A DNA stretch of 64,000 nucleotides from Marilutibacter chinensis (lineage in GTDB: Bacteria; Pseudomonadota; Gammaproteobacteria; Xanthomonadales; Xanthomonadaceae), in assembly GCF_021725675.1 (NCBI RefSeq), contig NZ_JAKJPO010000007.1, positions 186,001-250,000 on the forward strand, written 5' to 3'. The translations under genes and the position numbers were made by a program. The stretch's first letter is position 1. Every line of letters begins with the position of its first letter. Shown piece by piece: positions 34,580 through 43,435 of the stretch. The notes under the pieces were generated by a model. The model was not told the DNA's origin. It did not search any database and worked only from the letters and a program-made list of their open reading frames with translations.

Positions 34580-36514
34580 TCAGCGCTGCCCCAGCACCGG
34601 CGGCAACGGGCAGTGCAGCACGCCGCAGATCGTCCGCAGCAGCTCCGCCTCGGCCACGCTGACGCGGCCGTCGTGGCCGATCGCATCGGTGATCGCTTCG
34701 ACCAGCACCTGCTTGGCGAGCGGATCCAGCGCGTCCAGCGGCTCCCAGACTTCGTCGAGCGCGATCACGCCTTCTTCCGGCGGCGCATAGGGAAGATGGT
34801 CGCGCGGCAGCACCCGGTTCAGCCCGGCGAGGTAGGCCCGCTGCGCCGCGGCTTCGTCGGCATGTCCAGCGCGCGCCACCACCGCGAGCAGGGTCGCGAA
34901 CTCGTGCCGTACGCCGGTCGCCTTGCGCCGGCCCATCCGCAGGTAGCGGGACGGATCCAGCGACTCGCGCACCTGCACGGTCAGCAGGCGCGCCAGGCAG
35001 TACTCGAACAGGCTCACTTGGCCATCGGCATAGACCATCGCGTTGGCCGCGTCCAGGAAACCGTCGAGCTCGGGCCGCGGACGCAGTCGCAGCACCGGAA
35101 AGGCCATCGCCGCCAGCGGCAGGCGCAGCATCGGATGCAGATCGTGCAGGCGGGTCTGCTGCAGGTGCCTGGCCTGCTCGGCCACGACCCGGCCGAGCCG
35201 CGCCGAGACCTCGTCGACCTGCTTGCCGGCGATCTCCGCACGGGCGTCCATCAGCAGGCCCAGCAGCAATGGCACCACGCTGTCGCGTTGGCGGGCGATC
35301 TCGCGCAAGGGTTCCGGCATCGCCGCCACGATCGCGTCGGCGCGCAGGTAGTCGTCGGCGCCGGGATGGGCGACCTGCTCGACCACCTGCCGCGGTGCGA
35401 TCCGCTGTTCGCCGCCGGCGACCGGCAGAGGCGGCGGTCCATGGGGCGGAAGTGAGGACGGCTGTGAAGACGCGTCCGCCGACGGGCCCATCGGCGCCAG
35501 TCCCATCCGCAGATCCTCTTCCAGTCCGTTCGGCGGCGCCGTCGCCCACTGCCGCGACAGCCCTTCGAGCTGTTCGGCGCGAAAGCCCGGTTCCAGCGCC
35601 TGGATCCGCTCGACCAGCGGTGGATGGGTCGCGAACCAGCCGCTCAGGCCGATGCCGTCGCCGAACAGCATGTGGCTGACTTCCTCGGCCTCACCGCGGG
35701 CGGCCAGCCGCGAGCCGTCCTGCAGACCGCCGATCTTCTTCAGCGCGCCGGCCAGGCCCGCGGTCTGGCGGGTGAACTGCACCGCCGACGCATCGGCGAG
35801 ACGCTCGCGGCTGCGGCTGACGCCGGCCTTGATCATCCTGCCGAAGAACAGGCCGATACCTCCGATCGCCATCGCCACCAGCGCCGCCGCCATCACCGCT
35901 GCCGCGCCGCGGCGTCCGGCGTAGTGGCCGTGGATGAGCACTTTCCGACCGATCAGCGAAATCATCATGATTCCGAACAGCACGCCGATCAGGCGGATGT
36001 TCAGGCGCATGTCGCCGTTGAGGATGTGACTGAACTCGTGAGCGATCACGCCCTGCAGCTCGTCGCGGTTGAGCCGTTCCAGCGCGCCGCGGGTCACCGC
36101 GACCACCGCGTCGGAGGTGGTGTAGCCGGCCGCGAACGCATTGATCGCGGCCTCGTGCTCCAACACGTAGATCTTCGGCACCGGCACGCCCGACGCGATC
36201 GCGATCTCCTCGACAACGTTGCGCAGGCGCCGCAGGTTCAGGTCGCGGGTGTCCTCCGGCACCGGTACCCCGCCAAGCTGCAGCGCGACCGGCTCGCCGC
36301 CGCCGCCGAGGCTGGCGATACGGAACAGCGACCCCAGGCCGATCACCGCCAGCGTGGCGATCGAGGTGAAGGCCAGCAGGCCGGGACCCGCGTCGGCCAC
36401 CAATGCCACCGCCAGGTCGACGGCGAACACGATGCCGAGCACCGCCAGGCCGAACAGCGCGACAAGCCGGAACGAACTGCGGCGTGCCGCCGCCTGGTGT
36501 TCGAAGAAATTCAT
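34580..36514 (-). CDS. HtpX-like M48 metalloprotease with C-terminal TerB-like extension
   Basis: 644 residues, about twice the length of HtpX. Two N-terminal membrane helices (about 14-38 and 46-64), the zinc site HEFSH (159-163) with the downstream Glu in SRSRERLADASAVQFTR, and two further hydrophobic segments make up the protease. Residues after about 330 form a linker rich in Pro/Ser and a helical, acidic C-terminal domain with repeated short segments such as ANAMVYADGQVSLFEYCLARLL and EAITDAIGHDGRVSVAEAELLRTICGVL, resembling TerB-type modules. Predicted inner-membrane quality-control protease. It follows lemA by 88 bp on the same strand; M48/LemA pairs are common. Confidence 0.9.
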   Translation of the reverse strand: MNFFEHQAAARRSSFRLVALFGLAVLGIVFAVDLAVALVADAGPGLLAFTSIATLAVIGLGSLFRIASLGGGGEPVALQLGGVPVPEDTRDLNLRRLRNVVEEIAIASGVPVPKIYVLEHEAAINAFAAGYTTSDAVVAVTRGALERLNRDELQGVIAHEFSHILNGDMRLNIRLIGVLFGIMMISLIGRKVLIHGHYAGRRGAAAVMAAALVAMAIGGIGLFFGRMIKAGVSRSRERLADASAVQFTRQTAGLAGALKKIGGLQDGSRLAARGEAEEVSHMLFGDGIGLSGWFATHPPLVERIQALEPGFRAEQLEGLSRQWATAPPNGLEEDLRMGLAPMGPSADASSQPSSLPPHGPPPLPVAGGEQRIAPRQVVEQVAHPGADDYLRADAIVAAMPEPLREIARQRDSVVPLLLGLLMDARAEIAGKQVDEVSARLGRVVAEQARHLQQTRLHDLHPMLRLPLAAMAFPVLRLRPRPELDGFLDAANAMVYADGQVSLFEYCLARLLTVQVRESLDPSRYLRMGRRKATGVRHEFATLLAVVARAGHADEAAAQRAYLAGLNRVLPRDHLPYAPPEEGVIALDEVWEPLDALDPLAKQVLVEAITDAIGHDGRVSVAEAELLRTICGVLHCPLPPVLGQR

Positions 36515-36602
36515 GCGTCGAGGGCCGAGGGTCCCGGGCGGAAGGACTGGATCGGAACGCTGCCGGAACCGCGGCTGCCAGCCGCGCCCCCGGGAACAGC
36601 GA

Positions 36603-37196
36603 TCAGAACTGGACCTTCGGCGCCTCGCGTACCTCGGCGCGATCGGCCGGAATGTCGAGCAGTGCGGCCGGAGCGAAGTTGAACATGCCCGCGACCACGC
36701 TCGACGGGAACACCTCGCGCTTGTTGTTGTAGGCCATCACGCTGTCGTTGTAGGCCTGGCGCGCGAAAGCGACCTTGTTCTCGGTGCTGGTCAGCTCCTC
36801 GGTCAGCTGCATCATGTTCTGGCTGGCCTTCAGTTCCGGATAGGCCTCCACGGTGACCAGCAGACGGCCGAGCGCGCCGTCGAGGGCACCCTGGGTACGT
36901 GCAAGTTCGGCCATCGCCGCCGGATCGCCCGGCGCCGCCTTGGCCGCGGCCAGTCCCGCCTGCGCCGCGGTGCGGGCGGCGGTCACCGCTTCCAGCGTGC
37001 CGCGTTCGTGGGCCAGGTAGGCCTTGGCGGTCTCGACCAGGTTCGGGATCAGGTCGAACCGGCGCTGCAACTGCACATCGATCTGGGCGAAGGCGTTCTT
37101 GTAGGCGTTGCGGGCCATCACCAGGCCGTTGTAGATGCCCACCGCCCAAAGCGCGAGCAACACCAGCAGGCCCAGCAGAATCAGTAAACCCAGCAT
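36603..37196 (-). CDS. lemA: LemA family protein
   Basis: 197 residues: an N-terminal membrane helix (1-22) with a very short exposed N-terminus, then a long helical cytoplasmic or periplasmic domain with the LemA signatures YNGLVMARNAYKNAFAQIDVQL, RRFDLIPNLVETAKAY and SRQAYNDSV-like ARQAYNDSVMAYNN. The function is not established; it is probably a partner of the M48 protease encoded next to it. Strong GAGGGGAG ribosome site before ATG 37196. Confidence 0.93.
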   Translation of the reverse strand: MLGLLILLGLLVLLALWAVGIYNGLVMARNAYKNAFAQIDVQLQRRFDLIPNLVETAKAYLAHERGTLEAVTAARTAAQAGLAAAKAAPGDPAAMAELARTQGALDGALGRLLVTVEAYPELKASQNMMQLTEELTSTENKVAFARQAYNDSVMAYNNKREVFPSSVVAGMFNFAPAALLDIPADRAEVREAPKVQF

Positions 37197-37217
37197 GATC
37201 GTGTCTCCCCTCGGTGC

Positions 37218-37248
37218 TTGAAACCCCTTACGGGGTCGGCGCTAGAAT
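37218..37248 (+). promoter_or_regulatory. Possible promoter of the beta-lactamase-like gene
   Basis: TTGAAA (37218-37223) and TAGAAT (37243-37248), with a spacer of 19 bp, which is longer than ideal. It places the transcript start just before ATG 37284 and argues against the in-frame upstream TTG at 37218. Confidence 0.45.
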
Positions 37249-37283
37249 CGAACACGACCCAGCATACGCAGGCCCCGCGCACG

Positions 37284-38612
37284 ATGAAAGACAAGGCGAC
37301 CGTCCGGTCCCGTACTCCTGGGCGCTTGGCGGCACTTGCCGTCCTGTTGCCTCTCGCCCTCGGCTCCACCGCCCAGACCCCGCCGCACTGGGGATCCACC
37401 CCGTCCGGCAGCTCCCTGCCGGATCCGGTTTCCACCACATCGGCCACGCCGCTCCCGCCCGCCTTCAACGTCGCCCGCTTCGAGGCGATGGCCCGGCATC
37501 TGGCAGCCGACAACCGCGTACCCGGCCTGGCGATGGCCATCGTCCACGACGGCAAGGTACTCAGCGCGCGCGGCTACGGCGTCACCGACATGCAGAACGC
37601 GGCGCCGGTCGACGGCCACACCGTGTTCAGGCTGGCATCGCTGTCGAAGGGCTTCGCGTCCACCATGGCCGGCCTGCTGATCAACGACGGCACCCTGCGC
37701 TGGGACAGCAAGGTCACCCAGTACCTGCCCGACTTCCGGCTCAACGACGCCCATTCGACCCAGCAGGTCACCGTCGCCGATCTGCTCAGCCACCGCCTCG
37801 GCCTGCCCTACAACACCTACGACCGCGACCTGGAACGCTACGTCGACTACCGGACACTGGCCAACAGGCTTTCCGACGCGCCGCTCAAATGCCAGCCGGG
37901 TACCTGCTACGCGTACCAGAATGTCGCGTTCAGCCTGATCGGCGACATCGTGTTCGCCGCGACCGGAGACTTCTACAGCCAGGAAGTGCAGCGGCGACTG
38001 TTCAAGCCATTGGGCATGAACGACGCCAGCCTCGGCCTGGAGGGCATCGAAGGCAGTCCGAGCTGGGCGCGTCCGCACGTGCGCACCCGCGGCGGCTGGG
38101 TATCGGTCTCGCCGAAACCGACCTACTACCAGCTGCCGCCTGCCGCCGGCGTCAATGCCAGCGCGAGCGACATGGCGCAGTGGCTGATCGCCCAGACCGG
38201 TCACCGTCCCGACGTGATCTCCGCCCCGTTGCTGGCAACCCTGCACGAACCGCTGGTCGACACCCCCGGGGAGATGCGCAGTTCCTGGCGCCGGGAGCGC
38301 GTCCACTCGGCCGGATATGCGCTGGGCTGGCGCGTGTACGACTATGCCGGGCAGCGGATGATCTACCACGGCGGCGCCGTGCAGGGATATCGCGGAATGA
38401 TCGCACTGCTGCCGGAGCGCGATCTGGGCGTGGTGGTGATGTGGAACTCGGAAAGCGCGCTGCCATCGGGCCTGATGCCGACGATTCTCGACAGCGCGCT
38501 GGGCCTGCCGGAACGCCGCTGGCTCGACATCGATCTCGACGAGTCGATGTTCACGGACGACGATTCGGCCGGGAACCGCTTCGGCCTGGAACACGCGGCA
38601 AGGGCGCACTGA
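37284..38612 (+). CDS. Serine hydrolase of the beta-lactamase class C / PBP fold
   Basis: 442 residues. A signal peptide (about 1-30) is followed by a Pro/Ser-rich spacer and a class C-like serine hydrolase domain. The catalytic motifs are SxxK at Ser119-Lys122 (ASLSKGF), YxN at Tyr211-Asn213 (YAYQN), and HxG in YHGGAVQGYRG, which replaces the KTG of true beta-lactamases. HxG is typical of esterase or D-peptidase-like members (for example EstB, LACTB-like and penicillin-binding-like proteins), so beta-lactam resistance should not be assumed. Divergent from lemA. Terminator-like structure downstream is oriented for the opposite gene. Confidence 0.9.
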   Translation: MKDKATVRSRTPGRLAALAVLLPLALGSTAQTPPHWGSTPSGSSLPDPVSTTSATPLPPAFNVARFEAMARHLAADNRVPGLAMAIVHDGKVLSARGYGVTDMQNAAPVDGHTVFRLASLSKGFASTMAGLLINDGTLRWDSKVTQYLPDFRLNDAHSTQQVTVADLLSHRLGLPYNTYDRDLERYVDYRTLANRLSDAPLKCQPGTCYAYQNVAFSLIGDIVFAATGDFYSQEVQRRLFKPLGMNDASLGLEGIEGSPSWARPHVRTRGGWVSVSPKPTYYQLPPAAGVNASASDMAQWLIAQTGHRPDVISAPLLATLHEPLVDTPGEMRSSWRRERVHSAGYALGWRVYDYAGQRMIYHGGAVQGYRGMIALLPERDLGVVVMWNSESALPSGLMPTILDSALGLPERRWLDIDLDESMFTDDDSAGNRFGLEHAARAH

Positions 38613-38745
38613 ACCGTCATACGCCGGCAACTGTCGGGAACCGGGCCACCCCCGGGCAGGACCGCTGTAGCGTTGCGCGAGACTCCGATGCCGGGTCGGG
38701 CCGGGAGTGCCGGCGAGCCGGCGTCGTGCACCGCCCCATGAAAAA

Positions 38746-38778
38746 ACTCTCTCCCCGCCTGGGCTGCGGGGAGAGAGT
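38746..38778 (-). terminator. Intrinsic terminator of the histone-like gene
   Basis: A 13-bp perfect stem (38746-38758 with 38766-38778) with a 7-base loop, followed on the minus strand by TTTTTT. It ends transcription coming from 39311. Confidence 0.92.
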
Positions 38779-38810
38779 CGGATGACAGCGTACTACGGTA
38801 TCGGGACTTC

Positions 38811-39311
38811 TTAGATCATCGGCGCCGGCGTGGCCGGCATGGTGGCCGGAGCCGCCTTCTTGGTGGTGCGCTTGGCCGCCTTGCGGGCAGGCTTCTTGGC
38901 ACTCTTCTTCGCGGCCTTCTTGGCCGGCTTCTTGGCGGTCTTCTTCGCCGCCTTCTTGGTGGCGGCCTTGCGGGCGGTCTTCTTCGCCGCCTTCTTCACC
39001 GTCTTCTTGGCGGCCTTCTTGCCGGCAGCCTTGCGGGCGGTCTTCTTCGCCGCCTTCTTCACCGTCTTCTTGGCGGCCTTCTTGCCGGCGGCCTTGCGGG
39101 CGGTCTTCTTCGCTGCCTTCTTCGCAGTCTTCTTCGCGGTCTTCTTTGCCGCCTTCCTCACTGTCTTCTTGGCGGCAGCCTTGCGGACGGTCTTCTTCGC
39201 GGCCTTCTTGGTGGCCTTCTTCGCGGTCTTGCGGGCTGCCGACTTCTTGGCGACCTTCTTGGTCGCCTTCTTGGCGGCAGGTTTCTTCTTCGCAGCTTTC
39301 TTAGTGGCCAT
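38811..39311 (-). CDS. Histone H1-like Lys/Ala-rich DNA-binding protein
   Basis: 166 residues, almost wholly Lys, Ala, Thr and Arg in KKAAKKT(A/V)-type repeats, ending in a neutral Pro/Ala/Met tail (APATMPATPAPMI). This is the composition of bacterial H1-like proteins (HctB/AlgP type) that bind DNA non-specifically as flexible polycations in the nucleoid. Two exact-type 21-residue repeats (KTARKAAGKKAAKKTVKKAAK) are encoded by 63-bp tandem DNA repeats. GAGGAGCC ribosome site before ATG 39311; a strong terminator follows; a promoter candidate lies about 380 bp upstream, giving an unusually long leader. Repeat number probably varies between strains. Confidence 0.9.
   Translation of the reverse strand: MATKKAAKKKPAAKKATKKVAKKSAARKTAKKATKKAAKKTVRKAAAKKTVRKAAKKTAKKTAKKAAKKTARKAAGKKAAKKTVKKAAKKTARKAAGKKAAKKTVKKAAKKTARKAATKKAAKKTAKKPAKKAAKKSAKKPARKAAKRTTKKAAPATMPATPAPMI
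38965..39090. repeat. 63-bp tandem repeats inside the H1-like gene
   Basis: Two adjacent near-identical 63-bp units (38965-39027 and 39028-39090, differing at the last bases), with a third partial unit beginning at 39091. Each encodes 21 residues in frame, so copy-number change would keep the protein in frame. Confidence 0.85.
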
Positions 39312-40259
39312 GGCATGGCTCCTCGTCAGTGGTCGAACATTGACCGATCGTGGATCGATCGGGGGTATTGCCCAGTACGAACCAGCATCGCGGCGGTACG
39401 GCCCGCGACAAACCGCCGGCGCGCGAGGCGTGCCGGACGGATAGTTGGCAGGCGCGCATCCGCCCGGCTCGACCGGGATCGGGCAGCCTGCAAAAGAGGG
39501 GAATTGGACGGTGCCGGAAAGATCTCCACCGGGTGGCAGTACGAGTCGGGTGTGAGTCGCTGCGATCCTTCAGGGGACAGAAACCCGACGTCCACCGTGA
39601 TGACCGAACTGGCGGAGTTGGGTTGTGTACGGCGCGTTGTCGCGATCGTTTTGCTCACTCGTGTTCGCAGGAACCGTCTGCTGGGCGAAACGTAATCACG
39701 GTTTTTGCGGGTGTCAACAACTTCGACGCGACTTTTTCCGGAGGCGGACGGCCGACCGGCCGGCGTTGGCGCGTCGACTTCTGCACGACGCGCGCGACAC
39801 GCTCGATCCGCCGTCGCGCAGGCAACGACTGCTCGTTGCATAAAACCGCCAATTTCTAGGCAAAAAACGCGAACACAAATCCGGAACGTCGTGTCGTCGC
39901 GATTTCCAGCAACGCATGCACCTGGCGAAAATTTCACCACGACGCCCAGGTGAAAAAACTTTCACGACGGCGGTCGAGCGCGTCCGTTTTTTGGCGCCGC
40001 ACAACCCGAAATGCGCGAAAGTGCGCGCCCCGCCGCGCACGCTCCGATCGACCCTCGCGCATGCCGTCGGCGGTCGACCGACGTCGGTAGCCCGACATGC
40101 GCGAACGATCATCGTCGACGAATTGATCGAGGGAGCATGCGCCCATGTCGCGCAGCGGTCGCGACTCCGACCCGCACGGATGACGGACGGGCTGTCGTGT
40201 GTCCCGTGTCGAAGCCGGCTGTCCGGCAACCGCTTCCGACGCATCAGGGATCACGCTCG
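39312..40259. other. Long region without a convincing gene
   Basis: About 0.95 kb between the H1-like gene and the gcvH terminator. Open frames on both strands have no signal of real coding (no ribosome sites, no family pattern, low-complexity Arg/Ala products). Base composition differs from the surroundings: scattered runs of A or T (for example near 39720, 39850 and 39950) alternate with TCGACG/GCGCG-rich stretches. It holds the leftward promoter at 39689-39717 and the leader of the H1-like gene. I see no tRNA or known RNA motif. Confidence 0.6.
39689..39717 (-). promoter_or_regulatory. Leftward promoter, probably for the H1-like gene
   Basis: Minus strand TTGACA (39717-39712), exactly 17 bp, TACGTT (39694-39689). 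The implied transcript runs about 370 nt before the ATG at 39311 with no convincing reading frame between. Confidence 0.65.
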
Positions 40260-40295
40260 AAAAGAAAAACGCCGGACATCTCTCGATGCCCGGCG
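40260..40295 (-). terminator. Intrinsic terminator of gcvH
   Basis: On the minus strand GCCGGGCATC (40294-40285), GAGA loop, GATGTCCGGC (40280-40271) and then GTTTTTCTTTT. One G-U pair in the stem. Confidence 0.9.
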
Positions 40296-40346
40296 CTCGG
40301 TCCGGCTCCGGTCGTCGCCTGCTCGGCGTCCTCGGCAGCGGCTCCG

Positions 40347-40742
40347 TCAGTGGTCGTCGTTCTCCAGCAGCTCGGCGTAGTCGTCGGGGCCGAGCAGTTC
40401 GTTGAGCTGCTCCGGCTCCTCCATCTCGAGCGTGTAAAGCCAACCCTCGCCGTACGCGTCCTCGTTGATGGTCTCGGGCTTGTCGGCCAGCGCCGCGTTG
40501 ACCTCGACGACGGTGCCGGTGACCGGCGCGTAGACGTCCGAGGCGGCCTTGACCGACTCGACCACCGCGCAGGCGTTGCCGGCTTCGACACGGTCGCCAA
40601 CGTTGGGCAGCTCGACATAGACCAGGTCACCGAGCAGACCCTGGGCGTGATCGGAAATACCGACGGTGACCTTTCCGTCACCTTCGACGCGGGCCCACTC
40701 GTGGGACTTCATGAACTTCAGATCGCCGGGGATTTCACTCAT
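40347..40742 (-). CDS. gcvH: Glycine cleavage system H protein
   Basis: 131 residues, standard length. Lipoyl-carrier protein that shuttles the aminomethyl group between the P, T and L proteins. The lipoylated lysine is Lys65 in [16 protein letters not shown]. The N-terminal [24 protein letters not shown] is the family opening. It is followed by its own terminator. gcvT lies two genes upstream on the same strand; gcvP is not in the window. Confidence 0.97.
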   Translation of the reverse strand: MSEIPGDLKFMKSHEWARVEGDGKVTVGISDHAQGLLGDLVYVELPNVGDRVEAGNACAVVESVKAASDVYAPVTGTVVEVNAALADKPETINEDAYGEGWLYTLEMEEPEQLNELLGPDDYAELLENDDH

Positions 40743-40861
40743 GGCTGGCCTCTGTATCTCGGCTGGAACGGCTGGGGGAATGCTTTGCAGCTGGGCGCCT
40801 AGTGTAGCGGCCCGCCCCTGCGCGCAACAGGGTGCGCGCGTCGCCCGCAGCGACCCATCGA

Positions 40862-41479
40862 TCAGTTGCGCGGATAGGGTGCGCGGCCACTGACGACCGC
40901 AGTGCGCAGCGCGTCGATCCGATCCTGTCCCCAGAACGGCTCGCCATTGAGCACGTACCCCGGCAGGCCGGGCAGATCGGCGGCGATCGCCTCGGCGGTG
41001 TTCGCCGCGTAGCTGGCCCGCACGGTTTCCTGTGCGGCCGCCTCCATCACCGCGGCGGATTCGAAACCGCTCGTCTCCAGCAGCGAGGCGACCACCTCCT
41101 TGCTGGCGATGTCGCGGTCCTCGGCCCAGACCGCGCGGAATGCCGACGCGACGAATGCGCCCGGATCCAGACCGCTCCCGGCCAGCGCGATCGCACAGCA
41201 GTCCGCCAACGATGGATCGGCGGGAAAGTGGCGCGGCTGCAGGTTCAGCGTCAGGTCCCTGGCCTCGCGCCAGCGCTGCAGCTCGACCAGGCGATAGCGC
41301 TGGCGTGCCGGCGCGCGCAGGCCGAGTGGCAGTCCGCCGTTGGCTTCGAACAGCTCGAAGATGCGCACCGGGCGGTACCGCAGGCTTGCTCCGGTCTCGC
41401 GCGCCAGGTCGAGCAACGCCGCATGCCCGAGGTAGGCATACGGCGAGATCACGGTGAAGTAGTAGTCGATCGACGGCAT
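40862..41479 (-). CDS. DsbA-fold 2-hydroxychromene-2-carboxylate isomerase family protein
   Basis: 205 residues, thioredoxin-like GST-kappa/HCCA isomerase family. The N-terminal [15 protein letters not shown] places a Ser-Pro where DsbA has its CxxC, so this is a glutathione-dependent isomerase or GST type rather than a disulfide oxidase. [20 protein letters not shown] is the conserved C-terminal segment. The name derives from naphthalene catabolism, but no aromatic-degradation genes are nearby; its substrate is unknown. It lies between gcvT (21 bp upstream) and gcvH (119 bp downstream) on the same strand. Confidence 0.88.
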   Translation of the reverse strand: MPSIDYYFTVISPYAYLGHAALLDLARETGASLRYRPVRIFELFEANGGLPLGLRAPARQRYRLVELQRWREARDLTLNLQPRHFPADPSLADCCAIALAGSGLDPGAFVASAFRAVWAEDRDIASKEVVASLLETSGFESAAVMEAAAQETVRASYAANTAEAIAADLPGLPGYVLNGEPFWGQDRIDALRTAVVSGRAPYPRN

Positions 41480-41500
41480 GCGGGTTCCCTCCCCGGCGCG

Positions 41501-42625
41501 TCAGCCGAGGACGCCGTCCTGCGGCTGTCCGTCGCGCACGAACGGGAACCTCACAACCCGCACCGGCACCTCGCGGCCGCGGATGTCGACGCGCACGTCG
41601 CCCCCGCCTGCCGTGGCGATCTCGCCGGCGGGCACACGCGCGAACGCGATCGCCTTGCCCAGCGTCGGCGAGAAGGTGCCGGACAGGATCTCGCCGTCGC
41701 CGTTCGCGGTCAGCACCTTCTGCCCGTGACGCAACACGCCCTTCTCATCCATTACCAGGCCGATCATCTGCCGCGGAGCACCTGATGCCTTCTGCCGCTC
41801 GAGCACGTCGCGGCCGATGAAGTCGCGGCCCTCGTCCAGGCTCACGGTCCAGGCAAGCGCGGCCTCATATGGCGAGACGGTGTCGTCCATGTCCTGGCCG
41901 TAGAGGTTCATGCCCGCCTCGAGCCGCAGCGTATCGCGCGCGCCCAGGCCGGCCGGCTTCACGCCCGCGGCCAGCAGTGCGTTCCATAGCGCCACCGCAT
42001 TGCCCTGCGGCACGACGATCTCGAAGCCGTCCTCACCGGTGTAGCCGGTGCGGGCGATGAACAGTTCGACGCCGCCGTCGGCCAGTTCGGCGCTGCCGGC
42101 AGCGAAGCGCGCCAGCTTGCCGATGCGCTCGCGGTCCTCCCCGCGCAGCAGCCCGACCACCTTGTCGCGCGCGTTCGGCCCCTGTACCGCGACCATCGCG
42201 TAGTCGTCGCGCTCGACCACCTCGACGCCGAAAGCCGCAGCCTGCCCGTTGATCCAGGCCAGGTCCTTCTCGCGGGTCGCCGCGTTGACGACCAGGCGGA
42301 AGTACTCCTCGGACAGGAAATAGACGATCAGGTCGTCGATGACGCCGCCTTCGGCGTTCAACATGCAGGTGTACAGCGCCTTGCCGGGCTTCTTCAGCTT
42401 GTCGACCGAGTTGGCCAGCAGGCGGCGCAGAAAATCGCGCACGCGCTCGCCGCGCAGGTCGACCACGGTCATATGGCTGACGTCGAACATGCCGGCATCG
42501 CGGCGGACCTGGTGGTGCTCCTCGATCTGCGAACCATAGTGGATCGGCATGTCCCAGCCGCCGAAATCGACCATCTTGGCGCCAAGGGAGCGGTGGGTGT
42601 CGTTGAGGACGGTCTTCTGGGTCAT
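41501..42625 (-). CDS. gcvT: Aminomethyltransferase, glycine cleavage T protein
   Basis: 374 residues. Transfers the methylene group from the aminomethyl-lipoyl H protein to tetrahydrofolate, releasing ammonia. Motifs: [20 protein letters not shown] near the N-terminus, [12 protein letters not shown], the folate-binding [14 protein letters not shown], and [29 protein letters not shown]. Close agreement with the family over its full length, with start ATG 42625. No glycine riboswitch is seen in the 43 bp before it, so it may be read from the upstream NfeD/unknown transcript. Confidence 0.97.
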   Translation of the reverse strand: MTQKTVLNDTHRSLGAKMVDFGGWDMPIHYGSQIEEHHQVRRDAGMFDVSHMTVVDLRGERVRDFLRRLLANSVDKLKKPGKALYTCMLNAEGGVIDDLIVYFLSEEYFRLVVNAATREKDLAWINGQAAAFGVEVVERDDYAMVAVQGPNARDKVVGLLRGEDRERIGKLARFAAGSAELADGGVELFIARTGYTGEDGFEIVVPQGNAVALWNALLAAGVKPAGLGARDTLRLEAGMNLYGQDMDDTVSPYEAALAWTVSLDEGRDFIGRDVLERQKASGAPRQMIGLVMDEKGVLRHGQKVLTANGDGEILSGTFSPTLGKAIAFARVPAGEIATAGGGDVRVDIRGREVPVRVVRFPFVRDGQPQDGVLG

Positions 42626-42668
42626 CGCCGCGGGTCACAGTCAGGGGAAGCGGCGATTATCCCAGATG

Positions 42669-43385
42669 TCAGCCGTCGTAGCCGTAGCCCTCGTTGACAC
42701 AGCGCACCTGCGCGACATCGACCTCGGCGATACCCTCGGTTGCGAAGTCGAAGGCCCAGGCACGATGCAGCGGTTCGTACCATTCGCCATCGGGCGCCAG
42801 ATCCGCAACCGCGAGCACGACGACATCGTCGCCAGCCAGGGACTCGCAACCGTAGTGCACGAAGCCGGCGCCCTCGATGGCCGGACGCTCGACCACCTCG
42901 AGCACACGCCAGACAACATGGTCGCCGTCGCGGCCGACCGCCTTGAGCACCATCGCATGGGTCGGACGCGTGGCGTCCGTGCCGTGGATCGATACCGAGT
43001 ACGCGCAGATCCCGCTCTGCGGGCCGCTGCCCGGCGCGGAGAAACAGGTGCCGCCGAGTTCGCCGAGCGCCTCCGGGAACGGTGGCACCTCGTGACCGAT
43101 CAGATCCGCGATGACGGCGATGTCCGCATCCGCGATCGGGGAAGGCCCGGGCGGCTGCGTTCCGTCGAGCTGCCCTTCGCTCTGCTCTCCGGCATGCGGT
43201 ACTGCCGGCCTGGCCGGCTGCGCAGAGGACACCGGCGCCACGTCGGAAGCCGCCGTCCGTTCGTCGGCCGCCGCCGCGGCATCGCCATTGCCGGCAGACA
43301 CCGTCCCGTCGGCCATCGCCGCAAGCGATGTCGCGGCCAGCAGACCCGCCAGCAGTCTGGTCGTGAATTCCAATCGGGCTCGCAT
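42669..43385 (-). CDS. Secreted protein of unknown function
   Basis: 238 residues from ATG 43385, which has a GGCAGGAGGG ribosome site directly before it (an in-frame ATG at 43409 is also possible). Signal peptide about 1-25 (RLLAGLLAATSLAAMADG), then an Ala/Ser/Pro/Glu-rich linker to about residue 80, then a compact domain of about 150 residues with four Cys (GGTCFSAPGS, SGICAYSV, HYGCESLAG, VRCVNEGYGYDG) that could form two disulfides. I do not recognise the family. It lies between nfeD and gcvT on the same strand. Confidence 0.75.
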   Translation of the reverse strand: MRARLEFTTRLLAGLLAATSLAAMADGTVSAGNGDAAAAADERTAASDVAPVSSAQPARPAVPHAGEQSEGQLDGTQPPGPSPIADADIAVIADLIGHEVPPFPEALGELGGTCFSAPGSGPQSGICAYSVSIHGTDATRPTHAMVLKAVGRDGDHVVWRVLEVVERPAIEGAGFVHYGCESLAGDDVVVLAVADLAPDGEWYEPLHRAWAFDFATEGIAEVDVAQVRCVNEGYGYDG

Positions 43386-43435
43386 CCCTCCTGCCTCCTC
43401 TGTCGCCATTCCCTCAGCATCGGCGAGCGGCGGAC

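Noticed and set aside
37284-38612. Beta-lactam resistance gene
   Set aside because: The KTG motif of true beta-lactamases is replaced by HxG, so an esterase or peptidase role is more likely.
38965-39110. Regular repeats resembling a CRISPR array
   Set aside because: Units are contiguous without spacers and encode in-frame Lys/Ala repeats of the H1-like protein.
39326-40247. Several open frames of 130-204 codons in the gene-free region
   Set aside because: Frames on both strands overlap one another, lack ribosome sites and give low-complexity products.
42626-42668. Glycine riboswitch before gcvT
   Set aside because: Only 43 bp are available and no glycine-aptamer motif is seen.
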